NCBI GenBank assembly: GCA_014860565.1
Contig: JACZJN010000162.1
Coordinates: forward strand, 140,739-204,738
DNA length: 64,000 nucleotides
Reading direction: 5' to 3'
Origin: Bacteroidota bacterium
Lineage (GTDB): Bacteria > Bacteroidota > Ignavibacteria > SZUA-365
Shown: positions 28,423 to 36,632 of the stretch, piece after piece
How the letters are laid out: each line of letters starts with the position of its first letter
Position numbering within the stretch: position 1 is the stretch's first letter
Made by a program: the position numbers and the translations under genes
The notes under the pieces: generated by a model
What the model was told of the DNA's origin: nothing
Database searches by the model: none
The model's input: only the letters and a program-made list of their open reading frames with translations

Positions 28423-29136
28423 TCAATGCTGGTGGTGATGCGGCACCTTGAGGGCGTTGGTGAACATTTGCGCCACGATGTGGGGACGCGTGATTGCCGA
28501 TCCGACCACCACGGCGTGCGCACCGAGCGCAATCGCCTCCGCGGCATGTTCGGGATTCCAGATTCTGCCCTCGGCGATGACCGGAATGGTCAAGGATTTC
28601 GAAAGCTCATGTATCAACGCGAAATCCGGAGTGTGATAGTCGCTTGTCTGTGTGCCGGGCGTATAGCCGGCGAGCGTCGTCGCGACCAAATCCGCACCGC
28701 TCTCCGCCGCACGAATGCCTTCGCGGAACGTGGCCACATCGGCCCAGAGCAGTGCCTTGAAACGTTTCCGTACTTGCTCGAAAAACAGGAAGCCATCGCT
28801 GCCGTCAGGCCGTTTCCGCTTGGTGCCATCGATCGCGATAATGTCGGCCCCCGCTTCGAGCAGCGCTTCCACGTCGTTCATGCCCGCGGTGATCAGCGCA
28901 GAACCGTCTTCATAACTCCCCTGCGTGAAGCCGATGATAGGCAAGCCGGTGCGGGGGCGTATACTGCGCACGTTCTCGATACCTTCGATGCGAATGCCGA
29001 CTGCCCCTCCCCGTTCGGCGGCGCGGACGAAATAGGCGAGGAGCTCCGGCATCGCTTCCTTCTCCTCTTCATCCACATGGCAGGAGACGACGAGCCCGTT
29101 ATGCAGCGAGGTGATTTTTTCATCGATGAAGGACAT
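28423..29136 (-). CDS. nanE: N-acylglucosamine-6-phosphate 2-epimerase
   Basis: 237 residues, the length of NanE. TIM-barrel motifs: GLVVSCHVDEE near 14, GAVGIRIEGIENV near 45, ADIIAIDGTKRKRPDG near 100, LVATTLAGYT near 150, and PVIAEGRIWNPEHAAEAIALGAHAVVVGSAITRP near 185. It interconverts ManNAc-6-P and GlcNAc-6-P in sialic acid and amino-sugar catabolism or in ManNAc supply for glycans. No other nan gene is adjacent, so its role here may be amino-sugar recycling. A GGAG site precedes the start. It ends with a His-rich tail (PHHHQH). It is probably co-transcribed with secA and the Yip1-like gene. Confidence 0.93.
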   Translation of the reverse strand: MSFIDEKITSLHNGLVVSCHVDEEEKEAMPELLAYFVRAAERGGAVGIRIEGIENVRSIRPRTGLPIIGFTQGSYEDGSALITAGMNDVEALLEAGADIIAIDGTKRKRPDGSDGFLFFEQVRKRFKALLWADVATFREGIRAAESGADLVATTLAGYTPGTQTSDYHTPDFALIHELSKSLTIPVIAEGRIWNPEHAAEAIALGAHAVVVGSAITRPHIVAQMFTNALKVPHHHQH

Positions 29137-29160
29137 GCATATCTCCGGTGTGACGTGGTG

Positions 29161-29889
29161 CTATGCGAAAGCCCGCAAAAGTTCGGCTCCGACAAGCACC
29201 ATGATGGCGAGGAACAGCCAAAGCGGCACTTGTTGAATCAGAATCGATTTATACGACGGACCATGGACACGGAATCCCAACGGCAACAGCAGGAGGCTCC
29301 ATATCACGGAAATCATGCTCAGTATTCCGAGCATCCAGAACGGAAGCGGCAGAAGCTGCCACGGTGCAGGATTCGTAGAGAACAGAATGAGTCCAAAAAC
29401 GCTGAGCTGAATCGGAAACACGATCACGGAGGCCCACATCATGGGCGTCAGACTCCAGGCAACCCATGCAGCAGTTTCGCGATACCGCAGAATCACTCCG
29501 AAAAACAGACGAAAAAGCAAGCGCTGCAGAAGCGATGCTGCCGCCAGAAGCAGCAGCCCCAGCACGGGTCCAACCGCGACGACGCCGAGCAGAAGGTAGC
29601 CGAAGGGCATTGTCGTGTCGCCAACACGCGCGACAAACAGCATTGCGGCAAAAAACAGTGGACCACAAAGGGCAAACAGCAGATGCGTGTAATTCTTCTG
29701 CTCGCTTCGCCCGATGCGCAGCGCAGTGGCCGTCGGCTGCTCGAGCATGCCCCAGAGCGTCGAAAACAGGTCGAGTGCGGGGACGCGGTCTCGTACGTAC
29801 GCGCCGCAATCGCTGCAGCGCAGCTGAAGCGTGAAATTATCCACGCCGCAGGAAGGACAAGGTTTTGTCCATGCGCGCATCGGTTGCAT
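29161..29889 (-). CDS. Yip1-like membrane protein with N-terminal zinc ribbon
   Basis: About 242 residues from the ATG at 29889, which has a GGTGAG site; a TTG at 29916 is an alternative. The N-terminus has two CxxC knuckles (CPSCG and CSDCG, 14 residues apart), a zinc-ribbon-like motif. After a linker (LDLFSTLWGMLEQPTATALRI, typical of Yip1 proteins) come five hydrophobic segments. Function is unknown; such proteins are common in FCB genomes. It lies between secA (48 bases) and nanE (24 bases). Confidence 0.75.
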   Translation of the reverse strand: MQPMRAWTKPCPSCGVDNFTLQLRCSDCGAYVRDRVPALDLFSTLWGMLEQPTATALRIGRSEQKNYTHLLFALCGPLFFAAMLFVARVGDTTMPFGYLLLGVVAVGPVLGLLLLAAASLLQRLLFRLFFGVILRYRETAAWVAWSLTPMMWASVIVFPIQLSVFGLILFSTNPAPWQLLPLPFWMLGILSMISVIWSLLLLPLGFRVHGPSYKSILIQQVPLWLFLAIMVLVGAELLRAFA

Positions 29890-29937
29890 GATCGCACTCA
29901 CCCGACTTTTCCACAACGCCCGGGTTGCCCGAACATG

Positions 29938-32900
29938 TTACTCTCCGTGGCAGTTCTTGTATTTCTTCCCGCTTCCACAGGGACAGGGGTCATTCCGACC
30001 CGGGCGTTTCTCTACCCGTATCGGTTGCCGCTTCCCTGCCGTGGCTTCCGAGGGTGCTTCGTGACCGGGGATCGCCGGCTGGTTGCCGCTGAATCCCATG
30101 CCTTCGGAAGACTGATGGCTGGTGACGAGGTCGGAAATTCTCGGCCCGCGGGGACGTTGCGGCATCTGCTCCTGCACGGGATAGAGCCGGAAGACCATAC
30201 CAAGCACTTCGCGGTTGATCATGCCGAGCATCTGCACGAACAGATCGAACGCTTCGCGTTTATATTCGATAAGCGGATCCTTTTGTCCGTACGCCCGCAT
30301 ATGGATACCTTCCTTCAGGTCGTCCATCTCGCGGAGATGCTCTTTCCATCGAAGATCGATCACCTGCAGGATGGCCATGCGCATCAGCTGCTGCATCAGG
30401 TTCTGGCCGAGCTGCTCCTCCTTTCTGCGAAGGAAGTCGACCGCATTTTTCACGATCTGGTCGCGGAGTTCAGGCGCCCCGGAAATGCTCACACGTTCCC
30501 GGTCGAGATCAAGGTCTACAACGAGATTGCGGCGCACTTCCTCGCGTAACGCGTCCATGTCCCCGGCTTCCCAATGCTGATTGGCGATGTCCTCTGCATA
30601 CTGGTCTACCATCTCGAGAATTTCGTCCTTGAGATTCTCGCCGATCAGCGCCTGCTTGCGTCGTGAATAAATCACCGTGCGCTGCTGGTTCATGACATCG
30701 TCGTATTCGAGCAGCCGCTTGCGAATGCCGAAGTTGTTTTCCTCGACCTTTTTCTGGGCGCGCTCGACGGATTTTGTGATCATGCTGTGCTTGATCACCT
30801 CGCCTTCTTCGACACCGAGACGCGTCATCACGGAAGCGATGCGGTCGGACTTGAACAGTCGCATCAGATCATCTTCCAGGGACAGATAGAAACGGGAACT
30901 GCCCGGATCACCCTGGCGGCCGGCGCGCCCTCGCAGCTGCCTGTCGATACGGCGCGCTTCGTGGCGTTCGGTGCCGATGATAACGAGACCGCCTGCCTCC
31001 TTGACACCCGGTCCGAGCTTGATGTCGGTACCGCGGCCCGCCATGTTCGTCGCGATGGTCACGGCTCCGGGGAGTCCGGCATTTGCGACAATCTCCGCTT
31101 CGTGGCGGTGCTGTTTGGCGTTGAGCACGCTGTGCGGCACGCCGCGTCGCTTGAGCATGCGCGAAAGCGTTTCCGACACTTCCACGCTGGTCGTACCGAC
31201 GAGCGTGGGTTGCCTGTTGGAGCGGCACTCCTCGATGTAATCGATCACGGCATTGTACTTCTCACGCCGGGTCTTGTAGATATGGTCTTCCTCATCGTTT
31301 CGCACGATTGGCTGGTTCGTCGGGATGACCATGACGTCAAGTTTGTAAATTTCGTAGAACTCACCGGCCTCGGTTTCTGCAGTACCCGTCATTCCGGCAA
31401 GCTTCTTGTACAGGCGGAAGTAGTTCTGCAGGGTAATCGTGGCGAGTGTCTGCGTGTCGCCCTCCACCTTCACGTTTTCCTTGGCCTCGATGGCCTGGTG
31501 CAGTCCCTCGGAGTAACGGCGGCCCGGGAGAATGCGTCCGGTAAACGTATCGACGATCATCACCTTGCCGTCCTGCACGACATATTCCACGTCTTTCTCA
31601 TAGAGGCAGAAGGCCTTCAGGAGTTGGTGCACGGTGTGGATGCGGTCGCTACGTTCAGCGTACACCGACTGCAGCTTGTCCTTCTCAAGCAGCAATTCCT
31701 TCGGATCGAGACCGAGTCCTTCGAGTGCGCTGAGTTCCGAGGCGATATCCGGCAGCACAAAGAAATCGATCTCTTCCTTCGAAGGTGCGAGGAAGGCCCG
31801 TCCCTTCTCGGTGAGGTCGACGATATACGTTTTCTCGTCGATGGAGAAATAGAGTTCGTCGATGATCTCGGGCATGCGACGCGCATTGTCGGCACGATAG
31901 ACGTTTTCCGTCTTCTGCATCAGCGTTTCGTTTTCCGGATCGCTGAGGATCTTGAGCAGCTTCTTGTTTTTCGGCAGACCGCGCTGCGCACGGTAGATCA
32001 GCACACCGGCTTCCTCGCGTTTGCCTTCCTTCATCAGGCGCTCGGCATCGGCGAGAATCTTGGCCACGAACGCATTCTGCGCATTGAGAATGCGGTCGAC
32101 GCGGGGTTTCATTTCATCGAACTTGTGGTCGGTATCGCCCACCGGGCCGCTGATGATCAGCGGCGTACGCGCTTCATCGATGAGCACGGAATCGACTTCG
32201 TCGACGATGGCGAAGTTATGCTCGGGCTGCACCATCTCGCTCGAATCGATCACCATGTTGTCGCGCAGGTAATCGAAACCGAATTCGTTGTTGGTGCCGT
32301 AGGTGATGTCCATGCCATAGATTTCCCGGCGCTGCTGCGGACTCATGTCGTTTTGAATGCAGCCGACCGTCAAGCCGTGGAACGCGTACACCGGCGTCAT
32401 CCACTCGCTGTCGCGACGGGCGAGGTAGTCGTTGACCGTTACCAGGTGCACGCCTTTCCCCGTGAGTGCGTTGAGAAACACCGGGAGCGTGGCGACGAGA
32501 GTTTTCCCCTCTCCCGTGGCCATTTCAGCGATTTTGCCGTGGTGTATCGCAATGCCTCCGATGAGCTGGACGTCGAAGGGCACCATGTTCCAGACAACCT
32601 TGTTGTCCACAACCATGTATTCATGCCCGACGAGACGGCGGCACGTGTCCTTGACCACCGCGAACGCTTCGGGAAGAATTTCATCGAGCACGTCTTCACT
32701 CGTTTCGTGCAGTTCCGTACGCAGTGTTTTCAGTTTTTCATGCAGGGCGTCACGATCCGTGTTTTCCTTGTCCTCGCGCAATTCGGTGAGGATCGCTTCG
32801 ATCTCTTCTTCTATCCCCCGGGTTGCTTCGGCGATCCTGTCGCGGAAGCCCTGCGTCTTTGCACGGAGTTCATCATCGGTCAGCGACTGGAGGGGTTCAT

Positions 32901-32994
32901 AGTACTTGTGTATTTCTTCGACGATGGGCATGACATCCTTGACGTCACGATCGTGCTTGCCCCCGCCAAAGAAGCGGGAAATGAGATTCATCAT
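29938..32994 (-). CDS. secA: preprotein translocase ATPase SecA
   Basis: 1018 residues. DEAD motor: Walker A MATGEGKTLVATLP near 157, DEVDSVLIDEARTPLIIS, a long insertion in the preprotein-binding region (residues about 285-460, much longer than in E. coli), then TNMAGRGTDIKLG and LRGRAGRQGDPGSS. The C-terminal zinc site is DPCPCGSGKKYKNCHG. It drives proteins through SecYEG with ATP. The start is ATGATG at 32994 with AGGAA ten bases upstream; this site lies next to a possible hairpin (32998-33049) formed with the end of a small upstream ORF. Long inserts are usual in Bacteroidota/Chlorobiota SecA. Confidence 0.97.
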   Translation of the reverse strand: MMNLISRFFGGGKHDRDVKDVMPIVEEIHKYYEPLQSLTDDELRAKTQGFRDRIAEATRGIEEEIEAILTELREDKENTDRDALHEKLKTLRTELHETSEDVLDEILPEAFAVVKDTCRRLVGHEYMVVDNKVVWNMVPFDVQLIGGIAIHHGKIAEMATGEGKTLVATLPVFLNALTGKGVHLVTVNDYLARRDSEWMTPVYAFHGLTVGCIQNDMSPQQRREIYGMDITYGTNNEFGFDYLRDNMVIDSSEMVQPEHNFAIVDEVDSVLIDEARTPLIISGPVGDTDHKFDEMKPRVDRILNAQNAFVAKILADAERLMKEGKREEAGVLIYRAQRGLPKNKKLLKILSDPENETLMQKTENVYRADNARRMPEIIDELYFSIDEKTYIVDLTEKGRAFLAPSKEEIDFFVLPDIASELSALEGLGLDPKELLLEKDKLQSVYAERSDRIHTVHQLLKAFCLYEKDVEYVVQDGKVMIVDTFTGRILPGRRYSEGLHQAIEAKENVKVEGDTQTLATITLQNYFRLYKKLAGMTGTAETEAGEFYEIYKLDVMVIPTNQPIVRNDEEDHIYKTRREKYNAVIDYIEECRSNRQPTLVGTTSVEVSETLSRMLKRRGVPHSVLNAKQHRHEAEIVANAGLPGAVTIATNMAGRGTDIKLGPGVKEAGGLVIIGTERHEARRIDRQLRGRAGRQGDPGSSRFYLSLEDDLMRLFKSDRIASVMTRLGVEEGEVIKHSMITKSVERAQKKVEENNFGIRKRLLEYDDVMNQQRTVIYSRRKQALIGENLKDEILEMVDQYAEDIANQHWEAGDMDALREEVRRNLVVDLDLDRERVSISGAPELRDQIVKNAVDFLRRKEEQLGQNLMQQLMRMAILQVIDLRWKEHLREMDDLKEGIHMRAYGQKDPLIEYKREAFDLFVQMLGMINREVLGMVFRLYPVQEQMPQRPRGPRISDLVTSHQSSEGMGFSGNQPAIPGHEAPSEATAGKRQPIRVEKRPGRNDPCPCGSGKKYKNCHGE

Positions 32995-32997
32995 GAG

Positions 32998-33049
32998 TAA
33001 TCGTTCCTGTGAAATTGATGGGAATGCGGTTTGGTCCGGTGAACGATCA
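32998..33049 (-). promoter_or_regulatory. candidate hairpin sequestering the secA ribosome-binding site
   Basis: On the minus-strand transcript TGATCGTTC (33049 to 33041, beginning with the stop codon of the small upstream ORF) can pair with GAACGATTA (33006 to 32998) in a 9-bp stem with one G-U pair and a 34-base loop. The 3' arm overlaps the end of the AGGAA Shine-Dalgarno of secA. A competing small hairpin, GGTGA with TCACC, uses the 5' arm. A ribosome paused on the last codons of the upstream ORF would cover part of the 5' arm and free the secA site. Function is inference. Confidence 0.45.
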
Positions 33050-33352
33050 CCATGCAGACGGCGCGCGAATCGGGCGTGCGTTCAGATGTTTGCGGGCCGG
33101 CGCGAAGCGCACCGAATTCTCATCACAGCGGCGCTGCGACGGAAGGATGGAAGGCCATGGGTTGTCGGGAAGGGATTTCGAAAGCAGGGGCTGCGTCTGC
33201 CTGCTGCGCAGCGAGCGGTGCAGCCGCGCTTCCGGAATGACCGCTTCGATGATCTGCCTGACGGCAGCAAGTTCCGCACGCTGCAGCACCGCGGGATCCG
33301 AGTTGAGGATCGCGGTGCAGAACAGAGAAAACGTGAAGACGAAGCCGGTCAT
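33047..33352 (-). CDS. small ORF upstream of secA; candidate SecM-like translation-arrest peptide
   Basis: 101 codons ending 52 bases before secA. About three quarters of codons end in G or C, as in neighbouring genes, which favours real coding. The N-terminus is hydrophobic (TGFVFTFSLFCTAILNSDPA) like a short export signal, but lacks basic residues. The C-terminus reads FAPARKHLNARPIRAPSAW: F83, I95, R96 and A97 fall at the same spacing as F150, I162, R163 and A164 of E. coli SecM (FxxxxWIxxxxGIRAGP), and RAP recalls RAPP/RAPG arrest peptides. W, I, both G and the final P of SecM are not conserved. No clear Shine-Dalgarno. It could be chance or a non-coding leader. Confidence 0.5.
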   Translation of the reverse strand: MTGFVFTFSLFCTAILNSDPAVLQRAELAAVRQIIEAVIPEARLHRSLRSRQTQPLLSKSLPDNPWPSILPSQRRCDENSVRFAPARKHLNARPIRAPSAW

Positions 33353-33378
33353 GATAGAATGTGCTGTTTCATATAAAA

Positions 33379-33407
33379 AATAAATTTACGCGATTTGCCA
33401 TGTTCAA
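33379..33407 (-). promoter_or_regulatory. putative promoter for the small ORF-secA unit
   Basis: On the minus strand TTGAAC (33402-33407) stands 17 bases from TTTATT (33379-33384). Each box matches four of six consensus positions. The predicted start (about 33372) coincides with an ATG opening a seven-codon frame that ends in an ATGA overlap with the 101-codon ORF. Not tested. Confidence 0.35.
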
Positions 33408-33444
33408 ACAAGGCAAGAAACGCCGCAGCACCGATGTGGCATAA

Positions 33445-34848
33445 TCATGGAATGATGCCCGCTCGCTGCAACTGTTCGGCGAGCTTGATCACCCGAAGAT
33501 TTTCCCATTCGTACTCTGCGACGGGATCGCTGATGAAATGCAGCATCCCATATGTCGTGGGATTACCGGGAATATATTCCCGGGCCGTGGCGGCAAGCGA
33601 AGCCCATTGCCGCATTCCATCATGGTCGACGTCATGGTACACGCATACGAAGCCGGTCGGCTGCAGCGCAGCTCCATTCGTGAACAGTGCCAATGGCACC
33701 CGAACAGTGAATGTGTAGGTCTGGAATTCCGCGGCATCGGGAACCGTCGTGACAGAGACCGCGTCGCCGAATCGCTTCGCGACAGCTTCGCCCAGTAGTT
33801 CGACAACCGGCGTGCGCATTCCCCCATCTCCCATGATAATGCGAATACCGAATTGTGTCGCCGGTGCGTATGTCTGCGGCGTCCCGTCCGGACGTATGCG
33901 GTTACGTCGGCTGAGATCGAACAAGAGATCAAGATGATCGGCGGAATCGGCCCAGGCATGATACAAAAGGCGGTCGTCGTGCGCGCGTATTCTGAATGTT
34001 ACAGTGCTGCTGTCGTACTGTGCCGAACAGAAGATGCTGCAGTCATCAGGACCGTACCATGAACTCCCACCGCTCGCAATCATCAATCCGCTCGAATCTC
34101 CGATCATGGACCGCATCCCATCGGGGAGACTCAGATCGGCCGGATACACGGGCAAATCGTAATACTTCTGACGGATGAACGTGCGGTTGCTGTTGCTGCC
34201 GTAGTAATGTTCGTCCGCAATCAGGGTTTCGTAAGAAAAGCTGCGTTCATACCCGACGTTGGTCTCCCTGCCGCCAGTGCGCATCCTGTTGGTAGTCCAC
34301 TCAGACACACGCCGGAAGGTCCCGTCACCGGCGGTATAACCAGTGATCCGCCACGCATACTCCCCTGTTTTCTCTGTCACGAAGCAGACCCCCGCTTCAA
34401 TAGCGAAACCGACTTCTATGGGCTCGAGAACATAGCGCCGCTGCAGCGTGCGCAGCAAACGGAAACGGGAGCCGTCATTCAGGAAAAAATAAACGTCCAT
34501 TGATTTTCGCGCCGCTCCGTCGTGCATGGCGGAGAGAACGACATCCATGCCATCGTCGCCTGAGTATTCGCCAATGTCGAAGCCAAAGATTTTGCACTTC
34601 GGTGGGAGATTTGATAGTATGGTGGCGATTTTCTCCGGCGAAAAGATCGGGCTCAGGGCCTGTGCGAAACCGGCAAATTCCAGACTGTCGGATGCCACCA
34701 CGGTTGCTCTCGATTCGTGCCGTCCCCGAAATTGATCACCGCGTACCTCCAGGAACATCCCCTGCAGGAGCAAAAAAGACAAGCCTGCAATAACGATCTG
34801 TATGACAATCCGAATGCGCATGAAACTCCGTCTGATAGTAGTCGCCAT
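33445..34848 (-). CDS. secreted hypothetical protein
   Basis: 467 residues from an ATG at 34848 with an AAGGAG site; an in-frame ATG at 34821, also with a GGAG site, is possible. A signal peptide or membrane anchor follows (IRIVIQIVIAGLSFLLLQG). The mature part is largely beta-strand-like with many aromatic residues. Around residue 290-420, RIRAHDDRLLYHAWADSADHLDLLFDLSRRNRIRPDG and later FTVRVPLALFTNGAALQPTGFVCVYHDVD resemble a carbohydrate-binding or DOMON/CBM9-like module describing substrate-binding strands, but I am not sure. No catalytic motif seen. It is divergent from dacB and overlaps its 5' end. Confidence 0.72.
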   Translation of the reverse strand: MATTIRRSFMRIRIVIQIVIAGLSFLLLQGMFLEVRGDQFRGRHESRATVVASDSLEFAGFAQALSPIFSPEKIATILSNLPPKCKIFGFDIGEYSGDDGMDVVLSAMHDGAARKSMDVYFFLNDGSRFRLLRTLQRRYVLEPIEVGFAIEAGVCFVTEKTGEYAWRITGYTAGDGTFRRVSEWTTNRMRTGGRETNVGYERSFSYETLIADEHYYGSNSNRTFIRQKYYDLPVYPADLSLPDGMRSMIGDSSGLMIASGGSSWYGPDDCSIFCSAQYDSSTVTFRIRAHDDRLLYHAWADSADHLDLLFDLSRRNRIRPDGTPQTYAPATQFGIRIIMGDGGMRTPVVELLGEAVAKRFGDAVSVTTVPDAAEFQTYTFTVRVPLALFTNGAALQPTGFVCVYHDVDHDGMRQWASLAATAREYIPGNPTTYGMLHFISDPVAEYEWENLRVIKLAEQLQRAGIIP

Positions 34849-36244
34849 TCTTCTCCTTCCTCTGTCGCCTGTTTCCGCACAGCAGGCACAGGCACTTTCC
34901 GCACTCAGGAAAGCGATCAGTGAACAACTTGAAGGACCGCTTTTCCTCCGTTCTCTGGCGGCAATCGAGGTCGCCGACGCGTCCAGCGGAACCGTACTTT
35001 TCGCGCAAAACGAATCGCTGCTTCTGCGGCCGGCTTCAAACGCGAAACTCCTGACCTCCGCTGCCGCTGTCCTCGGACTTCCGCAGGACTTCCATTTCGA
35101 AACCCGGCTTGCAGCCAGGGACTCCGCAATGAGAACGCTCGTCTGTCTCGGTGGCGGGGATCCTCTCTTCAGCGAACAAGATATTCAAAAACTCGGGGAA
35201 ATCGCACAACGCGCGGGAGTCAACCGAATTGACACCCTTCTGCTCGACGGCTTCCTGTTCGGCGACGATTACTTCGGTACCGGATGGATGTGGGACGACG
35301 AAGCGGATCCGTTCATGCCCTACGTCAGCGCATTTTCCATCAACAGCAATACTGTTACAATCCGCGCGAAGAAATCGACGGTATCCGTTACAGGATATGA
35401 TGTTACATGCGATCCTTCAAGCGATGTCTTCCAGATTTATCACATCGACGACCAGAAATCCGGCACAAGTTTCCGAATCGAGCGGATTCCGAGAAGCAAT
35501 GAATTCAGAATACAGGGCAAGCTCCGCAACGGGAAAAGCGAGACAGAAAAATTCAGTATTTGGCGGCCACAGGAATTGGTTGCATCGCTTTTTCTTGACG
35601 AACTTCGACGTCGGGGAATTACTGGAGACAGTGTCGTGCTGCGCTTCGAGGAGAGCCCCGCTTCCCTGCTGCCGCTCGGGAGCGTCCGTCGTCCCCTTGA
35701 CGAGGTGCTTGCGGTTATGAACAAGGAAAGTGATAATCTCTGCGCCGAGGCGGTTCTACGCGCATTGAGTTTCGGCACTGGGCGCAAACACACTGCAGTC
35801 ACAGCCAATGATGGTCTTTCGGCGTTGACTTCCATTTTGGCGCGGAACGGCATCACAACCGATGATATTGCGCTGCGTGATGGATCAGGGATTTCGTTTT
35901 ACAACCTTGTCACGGCTGCCGCGCTTGGAAAAGTACTTCGTGCGATTGCTGCTTCGTCACAGTATGACCGGTATCGCACATCCCTCGCCATTGCCGGTGT
36001 CGACGGAACGCTTCGTGGCCGAATGGCCGGTCAGCCCACGTCACGATATTTCCGGGGTAAAACGGGGACAGTGCGCGGAGTAAGCGCACTGTCTGGATAT
36101 GTTCAGGCGCCCGGTGGGCGCCTGTTGACGGTCGTCATGTTGATGCAGAATTTTATCGGAAAACCTGCTCCCTATCGTGAAGTGCAGGATCGCCTTGTGA
36201 AGCTCTGTATTGAGTACAGCGCTTCGGCTACACAGACTCGATAA
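34802..36244 (+). CDS. dacB: D-alanyl-D-alanine carboxypeptidase/endopeptidase (PBP4, S13 family)
   Basis: Up to 480 residues; ATGs at 34802, 34814 and 34820 are all in frame and none has a clear ribosome-binding site. The signal peptide ends SPVSAQQ. S13 motifs are complete: RPASNAKLLTS (SxxK with catalytic Ser), KESDNLCAE (SxN), and FRGKTGTVRG (KTG). It trims or cleaves peptidoglycan cross-links in the periplasm. The 5' end overlaps the divergent hypothetical gene by up to 47 bases. The 3' end overlaps the convergent small gene by 17 bases. Confidence 0.93.
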   Translation: MTIRMRMKLRLIVVAILLLPLSPVSAQQAQALSALRKAISEQLEGPLFLRSLAAIEVADASSGTVLFAQNESLLLRPASNAKLLTSAAAVLGLPQDFHFETRLAARDSAMRTLVCLGGGDPLFSEQDIQKLGEIAQRAGVNRIDTLLLDGFLFGDDYFGTGWMWDDEADPFMPYVSAFSINSNTVTIRAKKSTVSVTGYDVTCDPSSDVFQIYHIDDQKSGTSFRIERIPRSNEFRIQGKLRNGKSETEKFSIWRPQELVASLFLDELRRRGITGDSVVLRFEESPASLLPLGSVRRPLDEVLAVMNKESDNLCAEAVLRALSFGTGRKHTAVTANDGLSALTSILARNGITTDDIALRDGSGISFYNLVTAAALGKVLRAIAASSQYDRYRTSLAIAGVDGTLRGRMAGQPTSRYFRGKTGTVRGVSALSGYVQAPGGRLLTVVMLMQNFIGKPAPYREVQDRLVKLCIEYSASATQTR

Positions 36245-36530
36245 GGGTCTTGTATTCCGTTTTGCCGTCCTTGATGAACTCGTCGACAATACGGTTGATC
36301 AACTGTTCGGTGATCTCATCCGCATCGTCCTCAAGTGCATCGTACTCCTCAAGGGAATCGCAAAAATAGACCTCGTTAAACGTATTGGGCCGCGTCTTGC
36401 TTTCAAACACGGAATATTTTTTCCCGCGTTCGTTGGTGAGGTAGTTTTTAAGCTCCCGGACGGTTTCCAGGTATTCTTCTCGCTTCTCCTCGATAATCGG
36501 ATAGGAGATTGAAAAAATCACTGTGGGCAT
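36228..36530 (-). CDS. small conserved-looking hypothetical protein (possible dimeric alpha-beta barrel)
   Basis: 100 residues, charged, no signal or membrane segment. The pattern VIFSISYPIIEEKREEYLETVRELKNYL, then KYSVFESKTRPNTFNEVYFCDSLEEYDALED, alternates strand-helix-strand as in ABM/EthD-like dimeric ferredoxin-like folds, where a long helix follows the first strand. Function cannot be assigned. It starts 102 bases upstream of... rather, downstream of pnp on the same strand order (pnp ends at 36633), so it may be the last gene of that operon. The end overlaps dacB. Confidence 0.7.
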   Translation of the reverse strand: MPTVIFSISYPIIEEKREEYLETVRELKNYLTNERGKKYSVFESKTRPNTFNEVYFCDSLEEYDALEDDADEITEQLINRIVDEFIKDGKTEYKTLIESV

Positions 36531-36632
36531 TTAGGTCTCCATGTGAACTAGTGGGAAAAATCCTGGATGACGAGACACCGTTCCGCCGCACAGCAAGAAA
36601 CCCGCTATGCGGCGTCACGTTTCATCAGCCTG

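Noticed and set aside
28426..33000. Two long plus-strand frames (707 and 737 codons) opposite secA and its neighbours
   Set aside because: SecA is unmistakable on the minus strand and the plus-strand products lack any domain; long antisense frames recur throughout this GC-rich window.
36587..36632. Terminator after pnp
   Set aside because: A 7-bp stem (CGCCGCA/TGCGGCG) is there but the loop is long and no T-run follows directly.
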